16,582 nt of DNA from Planctomycetota bacterium (GTDB lineage Bacteria; Planctomycetota; SZUA-567): NCBI GenBank assembly GCA_031270145.1, contig JAISYD010000323.1:1-16582 (forward strand), written 5' to 3'. Shown here in pieces: positions 7,460 to 13,957 of this stretch. Position 1 is the stretch's first letter; each line of letters begins with the position of its first letter. The translations under genes were made by a program, and so were the position numbers. Below the pieces are notes generated by a model. The model worked only from the letters and a program-made list of their open reading frames with translations. It was not told where the DNA came from and did no database searches.

Positions 7460-7473
7460 GGCATCTTCCTAAC

Positions 7474-8190
7474 CTAGGCAGTAACCGGTTCAGACTTGGC
7501 AAGGCCGCGAAGGGTGTCGGTCATTTCCCGGCTGCGCAATTTCTCCAGCGCATCCATGACCGCCTTGACCACATTGCGGGTATTGGTGGAGCCATACACC
7601 TTGGTAAGAACATTGGTCAGGCCGCCGGCCTCCAGGATGGCCTTGACCGCCATGCCGGCAATGACCCCGGTGCCCGGCATGGCGGGAATAAGCACCACCT
7701 GGGAAGCGCCGAACCGCCCTTTAATCTGGTGGGGGATGGTGCCGCCGGTGGCGATGGTGAAACGTTTCAAGGCCCGGCGACCGGCTTTGATCGCCTTTTG
7801 GAAGGCGCCGGGGACCTCCTTGGCCTTGCCGTAGCCGATGCCGACCCGGCCCCGGCCATCGCCAACGCAGACCAGCGAGCCGAAACTAAGGCGGCGCCCG
7901 CCCTTGACGGTGGCGGAACAACGGTAAACGCTGATCAGGGTTTCCTGGAATTCGCGCTCGCGCGAATCCTCCGAGCGATCCTTCCGGCCGCGCCCGCCCC
8001 GGCGCATGGTATCGCCGCGACCGCCACGGCCGCCCCGGCCGCCGCCGCCAGCATCGCCGCGGTTCGCGCCGCCCCGGCCGCCATCGCCGCCGCCAACGCG
8101 CGTGCCGCCGCGCGAACGCCTAGGGGCGCCATCGCCGCGTCCACTTCCGGAGGAAGACTCGCCCGCCTTGTTGTCGCTGTTGTCAGCCAT
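7474..8190 (-). CDS. rpsE: 30S ribosomal protein S5 with long Gly/Arg-rich N-terminal extension
   Basis: S5 is a small-subunit protein that shapes the mRNA entry channel and affects decoding accuracy. The core, from about residue 79, is normal: FQETLISVYRCSATVKGGRR, VGDGRGRVGIGYGKAKEVP, the GTIPHQIKGRFGAS loop, GTGVIAGMAVKAILEAGG and NVLTKVYGSTNTRNVVKA. The protein is 238 residues against about 165 in E. coli. The excess is the first 78 residues, made almost only of G, R, D, S, N and A with repeated RGG, GGRGG and GGGG runs. The ATG at 8190 has GGGGAG nine bases upstream, and no later in-frame start has a comparable site, so the extension is probably translated. The gene lies between rplR and rplO as usual. 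Confidence 0.96.
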   Translation of the reverse strand: MADNSDNKAGESSSGSGRGDGAPRRSRGGTRVGGGDGGRGGANRGDAGGGGRGGRGGRGDTMRRGGRGRKDRSEDSREREFQETLISVYRCSATVKGGRRLSFGSLVCVGDGRGRVGIGYGKAKEVPGAFQKAIKAGRRALKRFTIATGGTIPHQIKGRFGASQVVLIPAMPGTGVIAGMAVKAILEAGGLTNVLTKVYGSTNTRNVVKAVMDALEKLRSREMTDTLRGLAKSEPVTA

Positions 8191-8209
8191 GCCTAGTAAC
8201 TCCCCATCG

Positions 8210-8575
8210 TTAGAATTTCAAGCCGCCCTTGCGAACCGCCTCCGCCAACGCCTTGATCCGCCCATGGTATTTGCGCCCGCCATGGTCGAAGACCACCGCC
8301 TTGATGCCGGCGGCCCTGGCCTTTTCCGCCGCCAGGCCGCCTAGCGTCTCGGCCGCCTTGACGTTGCCGCCGTAAGTCCCCTTGGGAAAATCGGCCGAGC
8401 AGGTGGACAGCGCCAACAAGGTCCGGCCAACCGCGTCATCCACAAACTGGACGGAAATATGCCGAAGGCTCCGATAAACCGCAAGGCGCGGCCGTTCGGC
8501 CGACCCCTTGATCTTCCGCCGCAGACGCAGATGGCGGCGGGCCAAATCAAGACGTTTCTTCAAAATCCGTTCCAT
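8210..8575 (-). CDS. rplR: 50S ribosomal protein L18
   Basis: L18 binds 5S rRNA and, with L5, anchors it in the central protuberance. The 121-residue product fits the family throughout: a basic N-terminus (LDLARRHLRLRRKIKG), the conserved RPRLAVYRSLRHISVQFVDD, then NVKAAETLGGLAAEKARAAG, and the ending VFDHGGRKYHGRIKALAEAV followed by RKGGLKF. Length is typical (about 117-122). The ATG at 8575 lies 81 nt after rplF. No unusual feature was seen. Confidence 0.97.
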   Translation of the reverse strand: MERILKKRLDLARRHLRLRRKIKGSAERPRLAVYRSLRHISVQFVDDAVGRTLLALSTCSADFPKGTYGGNVKAAETLGGLAAEKARAAGIKAVVFDHGGRKYHGRIKALAEAVRKGGLKF

Positions 8576-8656
8576 ATGCCTTTTCTCCCGGAACCGACGT
8601 TATCTTTGGCGCACCGCCGGAAACTTGGCGGACGACCCGGCCAACACCCCCCGATC

Positions 8657-9220
8657 CTACTTGCCGCCGGCTCCAAACGACTTGCCTTCCAGACGGCGGA
8701 CATGCTCGTCGGAATAGCGGATTCCCTTGCCCTGGTAGATATCCGGCGGACGGACGCGGCGAATCTGGGCCGCCACCTCGCCAACCAGCTGTTTGTCGAT
8801 GCCGCGGACGATGAAGTCCATGTATTCGCGGCTGGTGGCCTTGGGAACCTCGATCTCAATCCCGGCCGGGATGGGGTAATCGACGGGATGGGAGAAACCG
8901 GCCACGATGGAGAAAACCCTCCCCTTCAATTCGACCCGATAGCCGGTGCCGAGAATGCGCAGACGCTTCTCATAGCCATTGGTCACGCCAAGCACCATGT
9001 TCTGGATCAGCGCCCGATACAACCCATGCAGGGCCCGGTGTTGTTTGGAGTCGGATTCGCGGGTGACGAGCACCTCCTTCTCCCCAACCGCCACCCTGAC
9101 CCCCGGCGTCAGCCTCTGGCGAAGCTCTCCCTTGGGTCCATTGACAACGATCTCCTCGGCAGGAACCTTGACGGTTACGCCGACCGGCACCGAAACAGGT
9201 TTTTTTCCTACGCGCGACAT
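8657..9220 (-). CDS. rplF: 50S ribosomal protein L6
   Basis: L6 is a two-domain large-subunit protein near the factor-binding site. The 187-residue product begins MSRVGKKPVSVPVGVTVKVP and has the N-terminal domain motif VVNGPKGEL. The second domain contains NGYEKRLRILGTGYRVELKG, GFSHPVDYPIPAGIEIEVP and the C-terminal signature RRVRPPDIYQGKGIRYSDE. Two tandem copies of the same fold (about 1-82 and 83-187) are typical. It is slightly longer than the usual 178-180. The ATG at 9220 gives the canonical start; rpsH lies 92 nt upstream. Confidence 0.97.
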   Translation of the reverse strand: MSRVGKKPVSVPVGVTVKVPAEEIVVNGPKGELRQRLTPGVRVAVGEKEVLVTRESDSKQHRALHGLYRALIQNMVLGVTNGYEKRLRILGTGYRVELKGRVFSIVAGFSHPVDYPIPAGIEIEVPKATSREYMDFIVRGIDKQLVGEVAAQIRRVRPPDIYQGKGIRYSDEHVRRLEGKSFGAGGK

Positions 9221-9312
9221 GTATTCATCCTAACTGGCAACATAGCGGCCGTGAAACGCGTCCCAACCGGATCAAACACGGCTTCCGGCAATCCAGCGCA
9301 TCCCCAAGGGCG

Positions 9313-9711
9313 TCAATAAACCGTACACAAAATCTCGCCGCCCACCTTCCTCTCCCGGCATTCCCGATCCGAGAACACCCCCTGGTTGGTGGATACCACC
9401 GTAATGCCCTGGCCGCTCAGGATCTGGGGCAATTCCTCATATCCGCGGTAAACGCGGCAGCCCGGCTTGGAGGTGCGGGAAACCGCGCGAATGACCTTTT
9501 CCCCCTCGGGGCCGTATTTAAGCTGGATTTTCAGCTCGTTCTGCAAGGGCCGGGTGATGATGTCGAAGCTCTTGATGAACCCTTCCCGCCGCAGAACCTC
9601 GGCAATGTTTATCTTGATGGCGGTGGAAGGCATGCTGACTTCGTCCCGCATCAAACTGTTGGCGTTGCGGATGCGGGTCAACATGTCGGCCACGGGATCG
9701 GTCATGCTCAT
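9313..9711 (-). CDS. rpsH: 30S ribosomal protein S8
   Basis: S8 is a primary binder of the central domain of 16S rRNA, and in E. coli it also represses the spc operon by binding mRNA near rplE. The 132-residue product shows DPVADMLTRIRNANSLMRDE, IAEVLRREGFIKSF and the C-terminal GQGITVVSTNQGVFSDREC followed by GGEILCTVY. Two ATGs two codons apart are possible. The first, at 9711, has AAGGA seven bases upstream; the second would have it at thirteen, so the first was chosen. Upstream in-frame sequence is not S8-like. An unusually long gap of 126 nt separates it from rpsN. Confidence 0.97.
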   Translation of the reverse strand: MSMTDPVADMLTRIRNANSLMRDEVSMPSTAIKINIAEVLRREGFIKSFDIITRPLQNELKIQLKYGPEGEKVIRAVSRTSKPGCRVYRGYEELPQILSGQGITVVSTNQGVFSDRECRERKVGGEILCTVY

Positions 9712-9837
9712 AAGGCTGTCCTTTTCGCGGATCGGCGGCCAAACCAGTCTTGGCGGCCGTACGATTCTCTTGCCTCCGGCGGCGCCGGCAAACACGCCCG
9801 CGGCTCTTCCGGGAAAGCCGGAAGGGAGGCGGGAAAA

Positions 9838-10023
9838 CTACCAACTGGACTTTCTCATGCCGGGAATCTCGCCCCGGTTCGCGAGGTTCCGGAGGCAAAT
9901 GCGGCAAATCTGGAATTTTTTATAAACCGCCCGGGCGCGGCCGCAAAGCTGGCACCGGGTATAGGCGCGCGTCTTGAATTTAGGGGGACGGTTGCATTTC
10001 ACAATCCAGGATGTTTTCGCCAC
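9838..10023 (-). CDS. rpsN: 30S ribosomal protein S14, zinc-binding (type Z), GTG start
   Basis: S14 binds the head of the small subunit late in assembly. This is the short zinc-ribbon form of 61 residues: MAKTSWIVKCNRPPKFKTRA at the start, ligands C24, C27, C40 and C43 (YTRCQLCG and QICRICLR), and the family end RGEIPGMRKSSW. The start codon is GTG at 10023, with GGAG about eight bases upstream; no ATG is available in the frame. Position between rplE and rpsH is standard. Many bacteria also hold a long cysteine-free S14 used at low zinc, but none is in this window. Confidence 0.97.
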   Translation of the reverse strand: MAKTSWIVKCNRPPKFKTRAYTRCQLCGRARAVYKKFQICRICLRNLANRGEIPGMRKSSW

Positions 10024-10038
10024 GTCTCAATCTCCAAT

Positions 10039-10584
10039 TTATTCCGCGAACGGCATACCCATCAACTTCAGGAATTTCTGGCTTTCCTCGCGCCCGCGGG
10101 AATTTTTAATGACGAAGGCGACGTCCATGCCCAGCGGGTGGGTCAGGCGATCCGCGTCGACCTCGGGGAAAATCGTCACCTCCTCAATGCCCAGGGCGTA
10201 ATTGCCGGCCTTGTCGAAAGCTTTTTTCGATACGCCCCGGAAATCGCGGATGCGGGGGATGGCGGTGGCGATCAGCCGATCAAAAAACTCATACATCATG
10301 GCGCCCCGGAGGGTGACCCGGCAGCCGATCTTGTAGCCTTGGCGCAAGCGGAAGTTGGACACCGACACCCTGGCCTTGGTGACCACCGCCGCCTGTCCGG
10401 CGATAATCGTCATGGTCTTGACCGCCTCGTCCAGGATTTTCGAGTCGTCAATGGCCTTGCCGACCCCCATGTTGAGGCATATCTTGTCCAATTTTGGAAG
10501 GTCGTGCGGGTTTTTGCGGCCAAACTCGCCCTGCATGGCCGGCAACACTTCCTTCCGGTATTTTTCCAAAAGACGAAAAGTCAT
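10039..10584 (-). CDS. rplE: 50S ribosomal protein L5
   Basis: L5 binds 5S rRNA and touches the P-site tRNA from the central protuberance. The 181-residue length is typical. Motifs run the whole length: MTFRLLEKYRKEVLPAM, LPKLDKICLNMGVG, AAVVTKARVSVSNFRLRQG, GCRVTLRGAMMYEFFDRLI, ATAIPRIRDFRGVS, GNYALGIEEVTIFPEVD and the end GREESQKFLKLMGMPFAE. The ATG at 10584 is 76 nt after rplX. It overlaps nothing, and the 15-nt gap to rpsN suggests coupled translation. Confidence 0.98.
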   Translation of the reverse strand: MTFRLLEKYRKEVLPAMQGEFGRKNPHDLPKLDKICLNMGVGKAIDDSKILDEAVKTMTIIAGQAAVVTKARVSVSNFRLRQGYKIGCRVTLRGAMMYEFFDRLIATAIPRIRDFRGVSKKAFDKAGNYALGIEEVTIFPEVDADRLTHPLGMDVAFVIKNSRGREESQKFLKLMGMPFAE

Positions 10585-10660
10585 GTGTTTGCCTATCCTT
10601 TGTCAGCGGCGATTTCCAACCGACGCTTCCCTCCAAGCCGGCAAGCGGACGCCGGCGACG

Positions 10661-11059
10661 CTAGTCGCGCTCCAATATGTCGGCGCCGCACTTCTTGCAG
10701 ACGCGCACCCGCCTGGTCTTGACAATCCCGCCCTCCCTCTCCTGTTTTTCCAGGCGGACGCCGGCGCGGGTGGCCTCGTCGCACTTGGGGCACACCAGCA
10801 TCAGGCCCGAAAGGGAGACGAACGCCTCCTTCTCGATGCGGCCTCCGCCCGGCTTGGCCGGATCCTTGGAACGCGGCAAATGCCGGTAAATCATCCGCAC
10901 GCCCTGAACCTTGGCGCGATTGCCGGCGCGATCAATCTCCAAAACCTTGCCGCGCATACCGCGCTCGCCAACGTCGGCCGGGGCAACCTTGCCGCCATCG
11001 GAACCGGCCATCACCTGGACAATGTCGTTTTTACGGATGCGGGTCTTGACAGTTTCCAT
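10661..11059 (-). CDS. rplX: 50S ribosomal protein L24, with loop insertion and Cys pairs
   Basis: L24 is one of two proteins that start assembly of the large subunit; its beta-hairpin reaches the exit of the peptide tunnel. The 132-residue product has the KOW-type N-terminus (RIRKNDIVQVMAGSDGGK), then an added stretch of about 10 residues (25-36, VAPADVGERGM) before RGKVLEIDRAGNRAKVQGV. Later parts fit well: GGGRIEKEAFVSLSGLMLVC and the ending RVCKKCGADILERD. Four cysteines (C90, C93, C121, C124) form two CxxC pairs, as in zinc-containing L24 forms. It is longer than the usual 100-110 residues. The ATG at 11059 is 41 nt after rplN. Confidence 0.96.
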   Translation of the reverse strand: METVKTRIRKNDIVQVMAGSDGGKVAPADVGERGMRGKVLEIDRAGNRAKVQGVRMIYRHLPRSKDPAKPGGGRIEKEAFVSLSGLMLVCPKCDEATRAGVRLEKQEREGGIVKTRRVRVCKKCGADILERD

Positions 11060-11100
11060 TTATTCGCCTTTTTGCCCTTTGCCGCCGGCAACCGGGAAAT

Positions 11101-11469
11101 TCACACCACTTCCGGAGCCAGGGAGACAATTTTCATGAAATTCGCCTGCCGCAACTCCCGCGCCACCGGGCCGAAAATGCGGGTGCCGCGGGGATTCTTC
11201 TCGGCGTCCACCAGGACAATGGCGTTGGAGTCGAAACGGATGGAGGTGCCGTCCAGGCGCTTCACCGCCTTCTTGGTCCGCACCACCACGCCCTTGGCCA
11301 CCGTGCCGGGCTTGACGTCGCCGCCGGGAACCGCCTTCTTCACCGTAACCACCACGATGTCCCCAAGGGAGGCGTAACGGCGGCGGGTGGCGCCCAGCAC
11401 CTTGATGCACATGGCCTGTTTGGCGCCGGTGTTGTCAGCCACGTCCAACATTGTCTGCATCTGGATCAC
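11101..11469 (-). CDS. rplN: 50S ribosomal protein L14 (GTG start)
   Basis: L14 lies at the subunit interface and forms bridges to 16S rRNA. From the GTG at 11469 the product is exactly the usual 122 residues and begins M-I-Q-M-Q-T-M-L-D-V-A-D-N-T-G-A. Other motifs are LGATRRRYASLGDIVVVTVK, GTVAKGVVVRTKKAVKR, IRFDSNAIVLVDAEKNPRGT and FGPVARELRQANFMKIVSLA. An ATG two codons earlier (11475) is possible, but GGAGG lies only two bases before it and eight before the GTG, so GTG is preferred. rpsQ lies 69 nt upstream. Confidence 0.96.
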   Translation of the reverse strand: MIQMQTMLDVADNTGAKQAMCIKVLGATRRRYASLGDIVVVTVKKAVPGGDVKPGTVAKGVVVRTKKAVKRLDGTSIRFDSNAIVLVDAEKNPRGTRIFGPVARELRQANFMKIVSLAPEVV

Positions 11470-11538
11470 GGACATAACCTCCGAGCCCGCAAGCAACCGC
11501 CCTCCGGCGATCACCCGAGCCTAAGACGACCAGTTTAC

Positions 11539-11826
11539 CTACTCGACCCGCTTCAAAATTCCAATCAAGCGCCAGTTCTTGGTTTTGGAAAGTTTGCGCG
11601 TCTCCATAATCTCGACCATGTCGCCGGGCTTGGCCTCGCCCTTTTCATCGTGCACGACATAGTTCCTGGTGCGGCGCACCCGCTTCTCATATTTGGGATG
11701 CTTGAAATCGCGCGTCACCGTCACCCGGATCGTCTTGGCCGTTTTGGCGGCCTTGACCACCCCGGCAAGGGTGCGCCGATTGCTGCGGGTCAAACCGGCC
11801 TTGGTTTCAACGGTTTCCGCGCTCAT
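11539..11826 (-). CDS. rpsQ: 30S ribosomal protein S17
   Basis: S17 is a primary binder of the 5' domain of 16S rRNA with an OB-fold. The 95-residue product has RRTLAGVVKAAKTAKTIRVTV, the loop HPKYEKRVRRTRNYVVHD and the C-terminal GDMVEIMETRKLSKTKNWRL. The N-terminus carries about ten extra residues before the core (MSAETVETKAGL), slightly longer than the usual 82-88. The ATG at 11826 overlaps the rpmC stop in an ATGA arrangement, implying coupled translation; an in-frame start 40 codons earlier would run through rpmC and was rejected. Confidence 0.97.
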   Translation of the reverse strand: MSAETVETKAGLTRSNRRTLAGVVKAAKTAKTIRVTVTRDFKHPKYEKRVRRTRNYVVHDEKGEAKPGDMVEIMETRKLSKTKNWRLIGILKRVE

Positions 11827-12032
11827 GCCCCGACCCCTTCCTTCATCGCCTTCTTCTCGCTCACAACCGTCAGAATTCTGGCTATTTCCCTTTTTATTTC
11901 CTTGACCCGGTGGGGGCGCACATCCTCGCCCAAGGCAACCTTGCAACGGAGCTCAAGAAGCTCGCGCCGCAGTTTCTCCGCTTCGGCCAGCAGGACGGGC
12001 GGCTCCATGGGACGCATCTCGGCAAGTTTCAT
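11823..12032 (-). CDS. rpmC: 50S ribosomal protein L29
   Basis: L29 is a two-helix protein at the exit of the peptide tunnel next to L23, where signal recognition particle and trigger factor dock. The 69-residue product fits: MKLAEMRPMEPPVLLAEAEK, the signature LRRELLELRCKVALGE and RVKEIKREIARILTVVSE. Both ends overlap neighbours by four bases (ATGA): the start with the rplP stop and the stop with the rpsQ start. The upstream open frame belongs to a shadow of rplP and is not part of the gene. Confidence 0.96.
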   Translation of the reverse strand: MKLAEMRPMEPPVLLAEAEKLRRELLELRCKVALGEDVRPHRVKEIKREIARILTVVSEKKAMKEGVGA

Positions 12033-12451
12033 AAGGAATGCCTCCTGCCGGCGAAGCAGGTCTTGACCGGCAATTTGTACGCTTGGCGCTTGAACGCCTC
12101 GCGGGCCAGGGTTTCGGAAACCCCGCCAAGCTCGAAAAGGATGGTGCCGGGTTTCACCGCCGCATACCAGTGATCCACCTCGCCCTTGCCCTTGCCCATG
12201 CGGGTCTCGGCCGGGCGCGAACTGGCGGACTTGTGCGGGAAGACGCGGATCCACATTTTGCCCTGGCCGCCAACCAGGCGATTGGCCGCGACGCGGGCGG
12301 CCTCGATCTGCTGCGAAGTGATTTTGCCGGCCTCCATGGATTGTATGCCAAAGTCGCCAAAGGCGACGAAGTTGCCCGACGTGGCCTTGCCGCGGATGCG
12401 GCCGCGCTGAAACTTACGCGAGTGCTTAAGACGCTTTGGCATCAATGCCAT
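12029..12451 (-). CDS. rplP: 50S ribosomal protein L16
   Basis: L16 organises the A-site region of the large subunit and is added late in assembly. The 140-residue product fits end to end: MALMPKRLKHSRKFQRGRI, GNFVAFGDFGIQSMEAGKIT, QQIEAARVAANRLVGGQGKM, WIRVFPHKSASSRPAETRMG, KGKGEVDHWYAAVKPGTILF and the end REAFKRQAYKLPVKTCFAGR. AAGGGG lies about eight bases before the ATG at 12451, which favours it over the second ATG three codons on. It lies between rpsC (56 nt) and rpmC (4-nt overlap) as in most bacteria. Confidence 0.97.
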   Translation of the reverse strand: MALMPKRLKHSRKFQRGRIRGKATSGNFVAFGDFGIQSMEAGKITSQQIEAARVAANRLVGGQGKMWIRVFPHKSASSRPAETRMGKGKGEVDHWYAAVKPGTILFELGGVSETLAREAFKRQAYKLPVKTCFAGRRHSL

Positions 12452-12507
12452 GTCAATTCCCCTTCAAAACAAAATCCGAAACCCGGGCGGCGCGGCTGGA
12501 ACCCGCC

Positions 12508-13188
12508 CTACCTCCGTCCGCCAGTCTGCGACAAGACGGAGGGGCCGTCCTCGGAAATCTCCTCCCCCACGTCTCCCTTGTAGAGCCACACCTTGACGCC
12601 GATGTTGCCCATCATGGTGTGGGCCTCGGCAAAGCCGTAATCAATGACGGCCCGGAGTTTCTGCAAGGGGAGGTTGCCGACCGTGTATCCGTCGGCGCGG
12701 GCTATTTCCGCCCCGCCCAAACGGCCCGAGCAACGGACCTTGATGCCGTAGACGCCGGCCTGGATGCAGGTTTCCACCGATTTCTTCATGGCCCGGCGGT
12801 AGGCCACCCGCTTTTCAATCTGCTCGGCGATCCCCTCGGCGACCAACTGAGCGTTCAGCTCCGGGCGGGTAATCTCCTTGATTTTGACCGACACCTTGGC
12901 CTGGATAAGACGGCCGATGTCCTCGCAGAGCCGATCCACCTCGGTCCCCCGCCGGCCGATGACCACGCCCGGGCGGGCGGTGTGAATGATCACCTCGACC
13001 TCGTCGTCGGTCCGTTCAATCTCGGTCTTGGCGATAGCCGCGAAAGACAGGGCCTTCTTCAAGAACTTGCGGATATGGCTGTCCTCGATCAGACAGCGGC
13101 CGAAATTCTTCTTGTCGGCGTACCAGCGGGAATCCCAATCGCGCGTCACGCCTGTCCGGAACCCAATTGGATGAACCTTTTGGCCCAC
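12508..13188 (-). CDS. rpsC: 30S ribosomal protein S3 (GTG start)
   Basis: S3 lines the mRNA entry tunnel and has a KH RNA-binding domain. From the GTG at 13188 the product is 226 residues and begins with the family's G-Q-K-V-H-P-I-G-F-R; GGAG lies six bases upstream. A TTG eight codons earlier in the same frame would add unlike residues and was rejected. The KH motif is VVIGRRGTEVDRLCEDIG (GxxG at 78-81). The C-terminal domain contains GAEIARADGYTVGNLPLQKL, RAVIDYGFAEAHTMMGNIGV and KVWLYKGDVGEE. The stop is TAG. rplV lies 40 nt upstream. Confidence 0.97.
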   Translation of the reverse strand: MGQKVHPIGFRTGVTRDWDSRWYADKKNFGRCLIEDSHIRKFLKKALSFAAIAKTEIERTDDEVEVIIHTARPGVVIGRRGTEVDRLCEDIGRLIQAKVSVKIKEITRPELNAQLVAEGIAEQIEKRVAYRRAMKKSVETCIQAGVYGIKVRCSGRLGGAEIARADGYTVGNLPLQKLRAVIDYGFAEAHTMMGNIGVKVWLYKGDVGEEISEDGPSVLSQTGGRR

Positions 13189-13228
13189 AGGAATCTCCAG
13201 GAAAAGCCGCAAAAAATTAAAACCCGAA

Positions 13229-13558
13229 TCACCGCGCCACGTTAATTTCCACGCAAATATGGCTGCGCCGCCGCAAATAGACGGAAGACCGCCCCCGGGA
13301 TCTGGGGCGGAAGCGCTTCATGGCGAACCCCTCGTCCACCCAAGCCTTGGACAGGTAAAAGGCGCCGGTGACTCCCTGATCCTCGGCGTTGGCCTGGGCG
13401 GAGCGAAGCACTTTCTCGATCATCCTGGCCGCCCGGTGGGGTTTGTAGCGCAGAATGTTCAACGCATCGTTAAGGGACTTGCCCCGGATCAGATCCATGA
13501 GCCGACGGGCCGTGTAGGCCTTGATCGGGGCGTGCCTGTGCTTGGCGGCGTAACTCAT
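13229..13558 (-). CDS. rplV: 50S ribosomal protein L22
   Basis: L22 lines the peptide exit tunnel with a long beta-hairpin and touches every domain of 23S rRNA. The 109-residue length is typical. Seen motifs are PIKAYTARRLMDLIRGKSLN, ALNILRYKPHRAARMIEKVL, SAQANAEDQGV and the hairpin region FAMKRFRPRSRGRSSVYLRR, followed by RSHICVEI. These match the family. The ATG at 13558 is 46 nt after rpsS. The hairpin carries no insertion or deletion that I can see. Confidence 0.97.
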   Translation of the reverse strand: MSYAAKHRHAPIKAYTARRLMDLIRGKSLNDALNILRYKPHRAARMIEKVLRSAQANAEDQGVTGAFYLSKAWVDEGFAMKRFRPRSRGRSSVYLRRRSHICVEINVAR

Positions 13559-13604
13559 TTCTTATCCTCGCAATCCATGCGGACAAAAGTCGGCGCAAGA
13601 CGGA

Positions 13605-13862
13605 TCATTTGCCGTGGCCATGGTAGTTCCGGGTCAAGGCGAATTCGCCCAGCTTGTGCCCAACCATCCCCTCGGTCACAAACACGCCAAAAAACTTGTT
13701 CCCGGTATGGATGGAGAAATTATGGCCGATAAACTCGGGGACAATCATGCAAGAGCGGGCCCAAGTCTTGATGGCGTCGCGGGAGCCCGTGTCCTTCTGC
13801 TTCATAACCTTCCCCAAAACATTCAGGTCGACATAGGGACCTTTTTTCTTGGAACGCCCCAT
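13605..13862 (-). CDS. rpsS: 30S ribosomal protein S19
   Basis: S19 pairs with S13 in the head of the small subunit. The 85-residue product begins MGRSKKKGPYVDLNVLGKV and contains TWARSCMIVPEFIGHNFSIH, then TGNKFFGVFVTEGMVGHKLG and the end EFALTRNYHGHGK, a standard S19. The start at 13862 was preferred to an ATG five codons earlier because GGAG stands six bases before it and the usual family start is recovered. rplB lies 95 nt upstream, a rather long gap that holds a 14-base palindrome. Confidence 0.97.
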   Translation of the reverse strand: MGRSKKKGPYVDLNVLGKVMKQKDTGSRDAIKTWARSCMIVPEFIGHNFSIHTGNKFFGVFVTEGMVGHKLGEFALTRNYHGHGK

Positions 13863-13957
13863 TAGCATCTCCAGCATTGAAAACGCGCCGCTCGGCCTGG
13901 CCGGAACCGCCGCCGGCCCACCCGATCCCGGCCCGGGCCGGAACCAGAATAAAACAG

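Noticed and set aside
10355..11377. Plus-strand open frame of 340 codons opposite rplE, rplX and rplN
   Set aside because: Same reason: a shadow of real minus-strand genes, with no ribosome site or domain.
11827..11946. Forty-codon N-terminal extension of S17
   Set aside because: It would run through rpmC in another frame, and the ATGA overlap with rpmC marks the real start.
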